Shown in pieces: positions 23,142 to 34,211 of a stretch of DNA of 64,000 nucleotides (positions within the stretch are counted from its first letter, which is position 1; each line of letters begins with the position of its first letter). Origin of the DNA: Phragmites australis (lineage: Eukaryota; Streptophyta; Magnoliopsida; Poales; Poaceae); NCBI RefSeq assembly GCF_958298935.1, contig NC_084921.1:9248001-9312000 (forward strand), read 5' to 3'. The translations under genes and the position numbers were made by a program. Under the pieces are notes generated by a model, which saw only the letters and a list, made by a program, of their open reading frames with translations, was not told the DNA's origin and did not search any database.

Positions 23142-23566
23142 TGTGGTATGCTGTGTAGATGTATAGCAGTGTATTTGGAGGCTCCATCTGATTTTCATGA
23201 ACCTTAATTGTATTTTAACGCATAACACACCAGTGCTTTTGCATCCAACCCAATTGTGTTTGTACATGGAGTCAGTACCCACGTTTTGGTGATATTTGTT
23301 TGCATTTAAGATCTGAAATGTTCATCTATCATGTATACTGCATGGATTTGGTAGCACAAGCTTTGGAACCAGCTGTAGCTCTAGCCTCCTCTCCTTGAGT
23401 GTTATGAAGGAGATTGACAGATTGTGTACTAACCATAGAACATCCAAATTCAAATGAGCCAAAGAGAACACAAACAGAGGATATATTGCTGGGAGATCTC
23501 CAATTAACGATTGATTAGTTTTGAGTACACTATTGTGTTCTCTGTTCTGTGTCTAGCTGACATGAA
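23142..23566. other. Short intergenic space between convergent genes
   Basis: The IscA-like stop (23141) and the bHLH stop (23567-23569, minus) are about 425 bp apart, so this stretch must hold both 3' UTRs. No inserted repeat is seen, in contrast with the rest of the window. Confidence 0.6.
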
Positions 23567-26500
23567 TTAATTTCCCCTAAAATTGGGTGGAGCCCAAACT
23601 CCATTCTCATTGGTGACGAATGACGTGCATGAAAGTGGCACCAGGCAGAGTCCTCTGCTGCGGAGGTCCGGCCTTGCTTCCTTCTCCCCAGAATTTACAT
23701 TTTTGTTCGACCCCTAAGTACAACACAGAACACAAAGCAAAGCATATAACATCAAGTTAACAATTTTTTTTTTCCAAAAAATCAATGAAAATTGGTTCCT
23801 AGAAAAAAAAGGATGGTTGAGTTAAATGTTGTACCCTCTGTGTTATCCTGGGTTCCTTATTTCTGGATGATCTCAGGTACGGGCCGCTTAATGTCTGTCC
23901 GGGTAATTAAACTGTTGTCACGCTGAAATCTTGACATATACTAATACATAGCAGAATATTTATTGAAAATATGTGTATCAATGTTCAATTGTAGCCAAAC
24001 ATATCACTGAAGTTCGGCTAGCTTAAATGGTTCACAAATGATGATGATTACCTCGACTTGGTCTTCAAGAAATTTGATATAGCCAATGGCCTCCATCAGT
24101 ACTGATGCGGTATCAGTCTGCACATAGATATAAGAATTAATACGTGCCCCCACATGTTAACAAAATAGTTCAGAACTATGCCACTTTTCCTTTTGTAGCT
24201 TTAGTTTTACTATGGGAATTGACAGGCTCATGAACTGCTAATCATTTATTCAAAATGTAATGCTATTAGCTTTTGTGTGAACCGACCATTGGTACATATG
24301 CTTATAAAATTTCATGATTGGTAGGAAGAGCAATGTCATCGGTATATTTGTTGTCAAAATTTATAATTCCCATGGTACTATATTTTGTATATGGCTATGT
24401 AAACATCATTTTTAGCAGTATCTAGGATTGTTCACTCTATTTGTTGAGGATTTGCCACCATTGTCTCACTAATACGAGACATTCAGTGGCAAAATTTGTT
24501 GTTTCACTTGAACGGCTGTGCGCCTATATATGTACTATAAAGTAACGAATTGAAGCATAATAATCTTTGTTGGGACCTTGAGCGTTACCTTGCCAAAGGG
24601 TGAGACCAGTTGCTGAAGAGCAGCAATTCGATCCCCTAATTTCTCTTTCCTTACCTAATCAAAGGACACCATGAGTATGCTTTGCATATATTAACACGAA
24701 GAGAAGACTAGTCAGTAGTGTGCATTGTTGATCGAAGTGACAAAACAGTACATTCCTTTTGGGAGTATGAAAAACGGAGCCGTATACGGGTTACAGTGCC
24801 GTATTCAGTATACAGTACGTTGAATATGGGTTTTTCGGTGTACAGTATATGAAAATGAATTTTTGTTAAATGATGCGCCGAATACGGATGCTAAATTTGT
24901 AAATACGATAATATGTTATCTATTCCGGTAAATACACTCATGTATGTATTTAATTTTGGATTTTTCTGACAAAACAGTACCTTCTTTTTGGGAGTATGAA
25001 AACCGGAGCTACTAGCTAGAGATCGATATTTTCATGTGTCCACTTGATATGTGTGGATACGTACCTTGAAAGAAGGGACGATGGTGGAGGAGCGTGACTC
25101 GAGTCGAGGCTTTTTCGGCGCTGGCGGTGCCGGCGACAACACCGGTGCTGCCTTTTGACATGCTGCGTTGTGCTCCGCACTCCAATGACAGCCTCCTCCC
25201 ACCCCATTCACCAAGGGTACACCCATCTACGCTCACACACATTAGTAGGCAGTATACATACCTGACTGATTGGGATGTAGTAAGAAAATATCGAGTGCAG
25301 TGTATGTGATAAGCATTGCGAAGAGCTAACATTGAGCATGCAGCAGCTAGCAAGTACTGAAAAGCCTGTGAACAACAGATTAACAGCTGCAGAATTAACT
25401 CAAGATGCAACAAGAGGGGCATATGCTATGGTACTTTTGGGAGACAAAGATGACGCATGTCACCCCTAAAGCTGAGTGCTTGCAGAGCAAAAAGAAGCTG
25501 TACTTTTACGAAACGGACCGGCCGGCCGGGCCTAGCAAGCTTGCTTGCTCAGAGCTCAGTTGCTCTTGCTTAGGGCCGGGCCGGAGAGCAAACATGCCCT
25601 GGTACCGTAGGACATTTTTGTACAAATGAATTTATAGAACTGCCTATACAATAGGTATCATAGACAATTCTAAACTAAAATTGTCTGAAAAAATAGCAAC
25701 AAGTAGTTGCAACAAAACAGAACGCTACAGTACAGACGGTTACAAACTACAACCATCTATACTAATAAAATAAATGTCACATATGGCTTCAAAAAGGAAC
25801 CATCTGTATCAACTGAGTGTCCCATTTTACACCTGAACTTTACGACATGCAAAACCCCACGTGTTTCTACCCGTATGTATTAACTAGATAGATTGACGTT
25901 ACGCTCGTTGTGCCACGTTTTCAATCCCTACCTCCAGATCTGAACCAATCAGTGCCAAGCACTCCAGTGTGCTTTCTCAAAAAGCGAATCCATCCATCCA
26001 TCCATTCAGAAACTACATCGAGGGCACGTGCTCGAGAGCAGATCAGGCAATATCACTCTAAGTAGTCCATACACTAAAAGTAGACTCCATCCCTCACAGA
26101 GTACACAATAATAAAACAAATCCTTCTCTTGAGCCTATGGAGATGGCGCCTGTGGTCCATGCCGCACTGTCGCGATGACCGGCTACTGGGTCACAGGGGG
26201 TCCGGGCCATGCCGCCTTGGAGATGGCTACTGCGCCGCTGGAGGTCCATGCCACGCCGCCACGGAAGCAGGCACCTATGTCACTGGAGGTCCATGGCACG
26301 GAGTCGAGCAGCGCGGAATTCGGTGGCAGGCCCCCTAGATCAGGCCGGGGAAGTCTGTCACTAAGCTCACTGTGTCTCCCCAGCCTTATGGTAGCCGAAG
26401 GCGAAGGATAAGGCTATGGAGGCTTCGCCGGGCATCCGTAGGTGAAGAAGGCTGGTAGATCTTGCTAGTTCCGTCGATCTAAAGTGTGGATCTAGGCCAG

Positions 26501-28356
26501 ATCCATTGAGATCTCATGTTCTGTGGCACCGACCTTCGTGCTGTGTGCGCGTGTCTATGTCGTGGTGTGCTTGTGGTGGCCGATTAAGTTTTGTGATAGT
26601 TGCTTGTAATATTATGTACAGAGGTGTTAATGCAAGAAATGTATAATACTCTTTTAGATCTGTGAATTTTGCCAAGGATTAGGTGCTTTGTAATGGTTGC
26701 TTGTAATATTGTAGTGGGTTGCTTGTAATATTGTAGTGGTTTTGCTTTTGAGATATGTTTCGCTTGTAATATGACAACTGATTAGCAACCTGAGCAGAGC
26801 CAAGGTGATGAGCACTCGCCAGCGCAGCAGGCAGCCGCGACAGGCGCTAATTTTATTTTATTTTGCTAGTTTTTGAGTTAGTACAGACAGTTCTAAACTA
26901 CGAGCCGTCTCTACTCTTCCTAGTTCACAGATAGCTCGTAACTTCGAGCCGTTTGTGATATCTATTAGTATAGATCGCTCCAGTTACGAGCCGTCTGTAT
27001 AAATCTTTTGTATTAATAGTTTTGAAAAAACATCCCGCGCGAAGTTTTCTTTAATAGTGACATTTTCATCACTAGCTACCTCATTCTTTTCCTTTCAGTT
27101 CTCTTTGAGGGAAAATACTGTGAACGCAAGCTCTACAACGTACTTTGACTGACCTGCTTGTAGTTGTCAATGGATGGTCCTTGATGATGAGCAGCAGGAG
27201 GGCCATAGGGCACATGCTCTGATCTCAACAAAGGCATGCCATTACGGATCAGTACTGAAGAGGCTTGGCTAAGTAGCAGGGTCTTGCACAGCCTTGACGA
27301 GGCCAGTATCTCAAACGCGTCGCCGGGGAGGAGAGGCGCCGCCGCCTCCGGGCACGGCTTCTGCTGCGACCGCGAGGTGTTGACGCTTGGAAGCACAATG
27401 CCGTCCAGATCGGCGGCCATGGCGGGGAGGCCGCCGCCGCCGTCGACTGTGTCATTGTAAGCAATGGCTGTGCCAGCCGCACACGATGATCTTGAGTCGA
27501 GCGATTCACGTCGCTGCTCCTCCTTCATCTTGTTGTGGCCGTCTTGCTGGCCGCTAGTCATGAGCATGGAGGTGGTGTCTGCAAAGCTGCAGTTGCTCCA
27601 TTGGAACCCTAGGTCTTGCATCATTAGCAGAGAGCTGACCTGGGGAGGAATCATTGGAGAAGCAGCCTGATGGCTGTGATGGTGGCCTTGAGCTGAGAGG
27701 AGCACTTCAAGCTCGATTTCATCCGGAGCGCTCAAGTGATGATGATCAGCACAGTTTCTGCAGAGAAAACAAATGCTCAATTTGAAGAGAATTCTTTGGT
27801 CCAAACAAATTAAATGGTGTATGTATGTGAGATATGTGGCGGCCGTCCATGACAAAAGGAAAAAATGCACAGCAACCTTTTAGAGGAAACCAACAAATTT
27901 ATGGATGGTGTCATGCACACATATATGTTTCATTCTTTTAGCTCTTTCTGCGCAAAGTTGTCATTTTGCCGTGCTACAATTTCCTAGGATACATGGAGAC
28001 AACAAAGAGGGAGCGACCAAGCATGCAGAGGAAAACTCCAAATCCTAGGAATCCGGTGAAGAAAGAATATTTCGAACGGCACCACTAACTAGGCTTATAT
28101 TTTGATTCCACAAAATGAGAGAGAAATACAAAGAAAAAAAATCAATCTTCGAAGATGGTTTGATTTTGGCCCCAAGAAGCTGAACATAACTAAGCAAATG
28201 AAGTGCAGGTGCTTACAGCATTAGGAGTTGCTGGCTCCGTTGATGGTTGGCTCCAACGGCGCTGAGAAGAGCTGGAGCAAAATTCAGGGAAGAAGGCCAT
28301 GGGAGGTCATCTTGCAAGAGATTATCAATGAGGTTGGAGGAAGAAGATGCCATCAT
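23567..28356 (-). CDS. bHLH transcription factor (bHLH68/112/123-like), 7 coding exons
   Basis: Coding exons in gene order: 28356-28217, 27757-27154, 25226-25065, 24654-24589, 24117-24052, 23894-23835, 23713-23567. They join in frame to about 414 residues. Exon 3 ends KKPRLE...PSFK, exon 4 gives [20 protein letters not shown] (basic/helix 1), exon 5 [20 protein letters not shown] (loop/helix 2), exon 6 begins [10 protein letters not shown], and exon 7 ends with [15 protein letters not shown]. This domain and tail order is that of the plant bHLH68/110/112/123 group; recalled group members act as nuclear regulators in stress and development. The canonical His5-Glu9 E-box contacts are not visible, which is usual in this group. 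Less certain points: the exon 3 acceptor (25226; 25172 also keeps frame) and the start (an in-frame ATG at 28464 would add 36 residues). Intron 2 (1.9 kb) is mostly a transposon, intron 3 holds a duplicated segment. Confidence 0.88.
24738..25009. repeat. 43-bp direct repeats around a TIR-like insert in bHLH intron 3
   Basis: The 43-bp segment starting TGACAAAACAGTAC occurs at 24738-24780 and again at 24967-25009 with few differences. The 186 bp between them contain GAATACGGATGCTAAATTTG and GGTAAATAC words that match the terminal repeats of the element at 52652-58957. The second copy ends 55 bp from bHLH exon 3. Confidence 0.75.
25612..27059. mobile_element. Non-autonomous CACTA-like element inside bHLH intron 2
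   Basis: Subterminal words such as CAGACGGTTACAAACTAC and ATCTATACTAATA near 25700-25770 recur, inverted and diverged, at 26890-27010 (CGTCTGTATAA, TATTAGTATAGATCG). The right end ATAGTG at 27054-27059 reads CACTATTAAAGAAAA on the other strand, a CACTA-type terminus. The left terminus is not recognisable, so 25612 is approximate. The internal part (26100-26450) is GC-rich with no known domain. It fills most of the 1.9-kb intron between bHLH exons 2 and 3. Confidence 0.5.
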
Positions 28357-28588
28357 GGTGCTTGTAAAGGGGATCTTTATTGACGCTACTTCCAAGAGGG
28401 GAGAGAAGAAAAGGTCGCACTCTATGAGCTTTAGAATCTCTCTCAAGAACACACACCCCACCAATGGAAGCTATATCGCCCGGGTTAGAGAAATGGAGAT
28501 GCCCATAAGGCTTCATCGCTTTCCCATCCTTTTGTATCTTGGGGGGTAGCTTTGTTCCCATTCCTCCTTTCAAGGCATCAGCTAAGAA

Positions 28589-28592
<4 letters not shown>

Positions 28593-28633
<41 letters not shown>
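28593..28633. repeat. (CT)n microsatellite upstream of the bHLH gene
   Basis: About 20 CT units, that is (GA)n on the coding strand, about 240 bp before the chosen start codon. It may lie in the 5' UTR or core promoter. GAGA-type runs are common in plant leaders, and a role is only possible, not shown. Confidence 0.85.
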
Positions 28634-28637
<4 letters not shown>

Positions 28638-29352
28638 TATAACATTTCTGCTACGATCATAGTAGGATCTCTGCCTTTAGATCCCGAAGCATAGCCTTCA
28701 ACGTATGGCACCAAAGAGCCAAGTCTTTGTCTCCTTCGGGTGTATTAGCTATGCTAATGGTACAAATGTTCTCAAGAAAAGAAAATGGTCTAAAGAAAGC
28801 TGCCAAAGTAATGTCAATTATTTATCGTGGCGCGTCTGCAATATGTATGTATCTGTCTATCAGATTGATGTAGATGTCTAATCATGTTGGAACCGAATGG
28901 AAGTAGAAGAGGTCCTGAATTGAAAGCCATCTATATATGTAATGATGCTGAATAATATCTGTAATACGAAACTAACGTAAGATAAATAAATCAAATAATC
29001 AGCATATGGTGATTTTAAGTTTAGTGGTCTTAATCTTTTTTTTAAAAAAGTTTATGGATATAAAGAAAATTAGTTATCAGTAACTACGAACAAATCTGAG
29101 CAAATAATAATATCTAGCTCAGTTTTCACAAGTTTGCATTTTAATCCGAATGTATTTCATTCGATCAAAATCAAGTAGAATCTTTCGTTTCAAGGTCATT
29201 CTTAATTTTCTTCCAGAGCAAAATGGCAGGAGCTAGCTTATCAGCAGATTCTTTATTGAAGGCCAGGTCAAGATCACTCTTATATCCACCATTACTTTCA
29301 CTTTAACCCTCTAATATTAATAAGATCTTTCTTAGTCGGCCGCTGCCATAAA
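28634..29352. other. Upstream region of the bHLH gene, no feature recognised
   Basis: AT-rich sequence on the promoter side of the bHLH gene. No ORF of note, no clear TATA box and no transposon ends were recognised. Confidence 0.4.
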
Positions 29353-29531
29353 TGCAAGATAGTTGATGCTCGCATCGGTTAATGTGGTCGATGTATTGCA
29401 TTGAGCCTCGAGGGCGGAATATAGAGTTGAGATGGATTGGATGCTAAGCAACCCTAGATATAGGATCAAATCTAATCCTAATCTACCATAACAAACGGAT
29501 CCTTGTGTATCATATACCATATACTCTAACA
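29353..29531 (-). repeat. 3' LTR of the Copia-type element
   Basis: Begins TGTTAGAGTATATGG on the minus strand and matches the 5' LTR along its length with scattered differences, so the insertion is not recent. The outer end (29353) is approximate. Confidence 0.7.
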
Positions 29532-31530
29532 TCCCCGCAGTTTCAGCGGGAGTGTCATAGACGATGGGACTGAAGAGACAGATGAATGATATCCCCCCGC
29601 AGTCGAAACAACATGATGTAGATGCTGTGACTAGAGAAACCGACGAGTTGCTCATGTAGATAGTAGCCCTTTGTGCCGAAGTTAAGGTAGTCAAGAGCGA
29701 GGGGAGTAGTCGTGGTTGAGGATGCCGTGCGTGAAATAGCCATGGTTGACGTAGCTGTAGTCGGGGTTGCCGTGGTCGAGGGAGCCACACATGAGCCACG
29801 GGCCCTAGAGGCGCCATGGAGACGGGAGCAGGGAGGCCCAAGGGAAGAAGACGGTGACGCGGACGAGGCGATTGTTGAGAAGAGGTTGATGCTAAAGTCA
29901 ACGCAGTCGAGGCCGTCGAGGATAAGGTGTGCATCAGATTTGCCAAGGTCGGGAACTCGTTAGGGATGAAGGCACACACTGGTGTTTCTAGTACCGAGCG
30001 CGCGAAGGTAGGGGGCTCAACTAAGTGCTAGTGTTTGAGGGACTAGCAGAGAAGGCCTCGACGGTCGCAGTGCGCAGAGCGGCGAGGAGGAGAAGGTGCC
30101 AATGCAGCCCGTAGATGCTAGAGTAGACAAAGAGGTCGATGAGGAGATTGCGACATTGGTGACGAGGTTGTGCTGGAGGAAGATGGTAGAGGCGGAACCA
30201 GCGGCTTAGAGTGGTGACGCCGGTGTCCAAGAGAGCGTGGTGGTAGTGCTCAAAGAAGCCAGCGAAGAACACCCAAACAACGTGACAAAGACTAGGTACG
30301 TCGACGACTAAGGCGATGACATGCTAAGAGAGGTGACATCGATCAGCCGAAGCATCGTGGCGTGTGAGACGGCGATGAAGGGCGACGACAGGATCCTCCG
30401 TTTGACTGAACCGCGCCAGGGAGGGCGCGGTGGAGCTGCGGAGGCACGAACACAGGCGGCAGCACTACGGACCGAAGGTGACACAACGGCAGCCTCAATG
30501 CTGGAGAAGATGCATGTACTCTAGGAGGATGTGAGTCACTGTCGGTCGGCCGGGATGAACCGCACACGATCAGGTGATTAGACTGAGGGCACGCAAAGCG
30601 GTCGAGGTAGAGGGTCCCGAGTGGAGGTGACGATGACGACGAAGATGAACCAACGTGGGGTGCTGTGAGAATGGAGTGGCAAGCATCAACACATGAGGGC
30701 ATCCCCTGGAGCGCCATGCGCCCAGCCGTGCCGCACGGGTGGTGGTCGAGGACGCGCCATGCGTGTGGAGATGGGGACTAGAGGTGTGCAGTCGTCCAGC
30801 CCAACAGGCGATATGGCGGGCGTGGAGATTGGTGGGGGTGTGACGTGGTGGGTCACAATGATGTGTCTGTTGTGCGTGGTTGGGCGCAGGGACGTGGAGA
30901 CTAGGAAGAGTTGCCTGCGTGGTCCGTATCCAGCGCGTGGAGGCGGGAGTCGTGATGCGTGGATCCAGAGCATGATGGTGCACGGGAGTCCGGATCTAGC
31001 ACGTGACGCGTGGAGACGTGGGACACGACAAGGAGTCGTGGCCAACTGATGGAGACTGGTGACGATGCAGAGCCGGAGGCACGTGACGTTGGTGCATGTG
31101 GAACATGCACGATGGAGTCATGCGAATTAGAAGTGTGGCGGCGATGGAGATAGCAGAGACGTGGCGATCCAGTGCGGGCGACGGAGACTAGCATCATCCA
31201 GACACGTGGAGAAGGTAGCCGGTGTCGAAGCCGAGGTTGAAGTAGAGGCACACGGAGACGATGTGCGGTGGGTGACATAAAATATTGGATCGGAAAAACC
31301 AAGAAGAAACGCCGATCAACGACCGGCGAGAGAGAAAAACCCGATCAACAGATCAGTAAAAGACTCTCTAGAGCGGTCGATCAATATGATTGGCGACGAG
31401 AACCCTAGGTATGGGTAGCGCTGCCCCCGGCGAAGATCATGAAGATTGATCTCCTCGAGGGCGCGCGGTGCGGAAGCTAGTGACAGCTAGAGTTTGTGGC
31501 CTAGGATTAGAATCTAAACTCGTGATACCA

Positions 31531-31704
31531 TGAAAGAGTATGAAGATTGGTTAATGTGATCCATGTATTGCATTGAGCATCGAGGGCGGAATTATAGAGT
31601 ACAGATGGCTTGGATGTCAAGCAACCCTAGAGATAGTACAAAATCTAATCCTAACTTACCATAGCAAACAGATCCTTGTATATCCTATACCATATACTCT
31701 AACG
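31531..31704 (-). repeat. 5' LTR of the Copia-type element
   Basis: About 174 bp. On the minus strand it begins with a mutated CGTTAGAGTATATGG (TGTTAGAG expected) and ends CTCTTTCA, immediately followed by the PBS. Confidence 0.75.
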
Positions 31705-32965
31705 GTCACTTCTATTTGATTAGGATCTCTTACATTTCAAAATATTGGTACATTTGACCATTCCACTTAGAAATTTGACGATCGCAAAAAAAATAAAAAT
31801 TTGAATTTGATTGCTTCTTCTATAGTTAGCTAGATGTCCGGTATAGGTTTAATCTTGGATTTTCCAAAGATCTGATCACACACCTCTTATTTACTGAGTC
31901 TTTTTAACGAAATAAGCATCTTATTCGAGAACCTAATCCCCGCTTTATTTCCTCCTGGAGAAGGTTATTTCTTCTACAATCCATAAACTTAATTTCCTTG
32001 CATTTGAGCTTGATACTGTAGTGCTACTATCATCTTTTTCTGCATGTGTGTGTGTTTGAATAAAGGGACTAGTGGTGCCCTTTTTCCCTGAGGAACACAC
32101 GCACTTTGTGGTCTCGGTAATTGTGATATATGATGGCAACAAGGGCGCAAAAAAGTTGGCCTCTGGGCCTCCTCCAAGAACAAAATTGGAGAATGCCCAG
32201 CTTGACGCAGGACCGCCTGTCCTACAAACCCCAGAAAATTTAAGGAAAAAGATAAGAAAGGAACATGAGGCCGGACTGATCAGATGCATGAGCCCCACAT
32301 CCATTCATGTCATGCCAGTGGAGAAAAGGGAGAGGCTAGCCAGGAGATTGTGAGATGCAAGTATGGGTAGATGCATGAGCCTTTCTCTTACATTGTGTCC
32401 ATTGTCTCTGTGATCTTTTTACATCTACTCTAGAAGGGAAATGCGTCTCTAAACTCTAGGTGCATCTTCAACCAATTTGAATTGGGGTGATGTAAAAGTT
32501 CCCTATATTCAGAAGATGGCTTAGCTGTTGGTGAACACAGAAATTGTTGTCAATAATAGCATGAAGCAAAGCAACTAATTAATGAGCTAGCTAGTATTAT
32601 AACTAGTTCACCAGAGGATTTCTTGTAAAATAACTAGATGTATAAGTTAACTACACCATGTGATCAAATTTGTAAAATTTTAGGTCATGCAGACATTTTT
32701 TCATGAGTTTTTTAGAAGATGAGGTCAAAATAAAGTGATGTACTAGGTTACATACTGTCAAACTACCACAAACTTCTTTTACTACCGATGTTTATATGAA
32801 AATTTTAAATTGGACACATGTCAAGGTCTTGTTGATGCTCAAAACGTCACTTTTTGTGAGTCATCAAATCATGACTAGACTGAGAGAGAGTAGCAAACAT
32901 TCAATCACAGAGGTATCAAGATTATATAAAAAATGATCTTAATTAAACCAGGTGCCAACAATATA
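31705..32965. other. Intergenic, no gene supported
   Basis: ORFs at 31945-32353 are open on both strands and show no domain. The stretch is otherwise AT-rich. Nothing recognised. Confidence 0.4.
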
Positions 32966-34211
32966 CACTAATACAGAACCATTGATCACTGCCGGTTTCA
33001 AACCCCTCATCACTGCCGGTTTTGGAACCGGTAGTGGGTTTCGGGTAGTGATAGTCGCAGGATTATCACTGTCGGATCCCAAGCTGGTAGTGTTGTCCCT
33101 TTCAAAACACAAAAAAGGAAACAAGTTAGCTCAATTTTGAGTCGGCTCAGCTGCCGCCACGTCGACGCGGTCCGTCGCTGCTACCACCGCCCAGAGCGCG
33201 GCCTTCCCACGTCATCGTGGTCTCCTCGCTGTGGAGCTCCTTGCCATGGAGCTCGTCACCGCCGGAGCCATCTTGAGGATGAAGACCGTGTTGGATCTGC
33301 TATGGAGATCCTTGCAGTGGAGGTCCTTCATCATCCGATGTGGATATGTAGTAGAGCTCCTCCACGAATCCAGCCGCTACCGCCCTTCCCTCCATGCTAG
33401 CCAAGATGAAGACGAAGACATGCGCACTCGAGCTCATCCACAGAGCTGGGAGGTGGAGGTGGAAGAGGGCGAAGACCAGAGCATCGTTGACACGAGGGAG
33501 AGGAGGAGGTTGGCGCTCTCGCTAGATCCGTCCACGCCCTTGCCGTATCTACCCATATCCTCGCCAGATTTGGGTGCCCTAGGCTTGGAGGTCATCGGTT
33601 CCATGCTGCTGTCGTGACGGCTCTTCGGATCCACGCCGAGCACCAGCAGCCCCACAACACAGACGAAGAGCCCTTTGTTGTCATGGCCGCACCCGATGGC
33701 GACGTTGCTAACCGGCTGCGAGTCCGCGAGTGTGAGCGCCTCGATGTCGAAGTCCCCAATGGTGTAGGAGCTATTGTTGTAGGCAACCTCGTAGAGGCGG
33801 GGTAAGGTGTGGAGGTTGGCGGGGGAGGAGGAGGCCGCGGTGCGGGGGGGGGGGAGGTGAGGACCGGGAGGGGGCTCAGACTTAGAAAAAAAATCAAGGA
33901 TGGGGTGTGGCCGGCGTGAAGAGATGGGAGAGAGATAGAGCCGGACGTGATGAGTGAGCCAAAACTGGAGTCCGTTGAAATTTTGGGTCCGATCCAACCT
34001 TTATTGCCGATTTGTATTAACAACCGACAGTGACACTATCACTGTTAGTTTTTAATACGAGCTGACAGTGATAAGTTATCATCATTATCGGTTTATTTCT
34101 AGAACCGACAATGATACCTATTTTTTTTACGAACTAGTAGTGATACAGTTATCACCGCTGGTTTTGGATCTGCAGTGATGGGTTGAATATAAGGTCTATT
34201 ATGTAGTAGTG
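32966..34211. mobile_element. Pack-type CACTA element carrying host gene sequence
   Basis: The left end is CACTAATACAGAACC at 32966; the right end TAGTG at 34207-34211 reads CACTACTACATAATAG on the other strand. Subterminal words TCACTGCCGGTTT / AACCGGTAGTG recur at both ends. Flanking triplets are ATA and CTA (2 of 3 match). The 1.25-kb interior has no transposase but contains a GC-rich captured block, including an aspartic-protease fragment on the minus strand. Confidence 0.7.
33626..33793 (-). pseudogene. Captured aspartic protease fragment (nepenthesin/ASPG1-like)
   Basis: Within a 187-codon minus-strand ORF (33434-33997), residues 69-124 match the middle of plant nepenthesin-like aspartic proteases: a YEVAY...SYTIGDF segment (the flap area, normally Y-G-D-G-S-Y), then TLADSQPVSNVAIGCGHDNK and GLFVCVVGLLVLG. 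The flap glycine/aspartate are changed (YNNSSY), and neither catalytic DTG/DSG motif is present. Flanking residues are unrelated Pro/Ser-rich sequence. It is therefore a transduplicated gene piece inside the CACTA element, not a working protease. Confidence 0.7.

Larger units (their letters stand above)
29353..31704 (-). mobile_element. Non-autonomous Copia-type LTR retrotransposon (two LTRs, PBS, no pol)
   Basis: The LTRs are 31531-31704 (5', minus orientation) and 29353-29531 (3'). Both contain TTAGAGTATATGGTAT, AGGATTAGATTT and a TGCAATACAT block. Directly inside the 5' LTR, on the minus strand, is TGGTATCACGAG (31519-31530), matching the initiator-methionine tRNA primer-binding site. Before the 3' LTR there is a purine run GCGGGGATG. 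The internal 2 kb has only compositionally biased ORFs (Ser/Thr/Pro/His-rich) and no protease, integrase or reverse transcriptase motif. Mobilisation would need proteins from another element. Flanking 5-mers (ATAAA, GTCAC) do not match. Confidence 0.75.

Noticed and set aside
30343..31302. Overlapping long ORFs on both strands (up to 137 codons)
   Set aside because: They lie in the interior of the non-autonomous Copia element, are open in several frames because of GC bias, and carry no domain.
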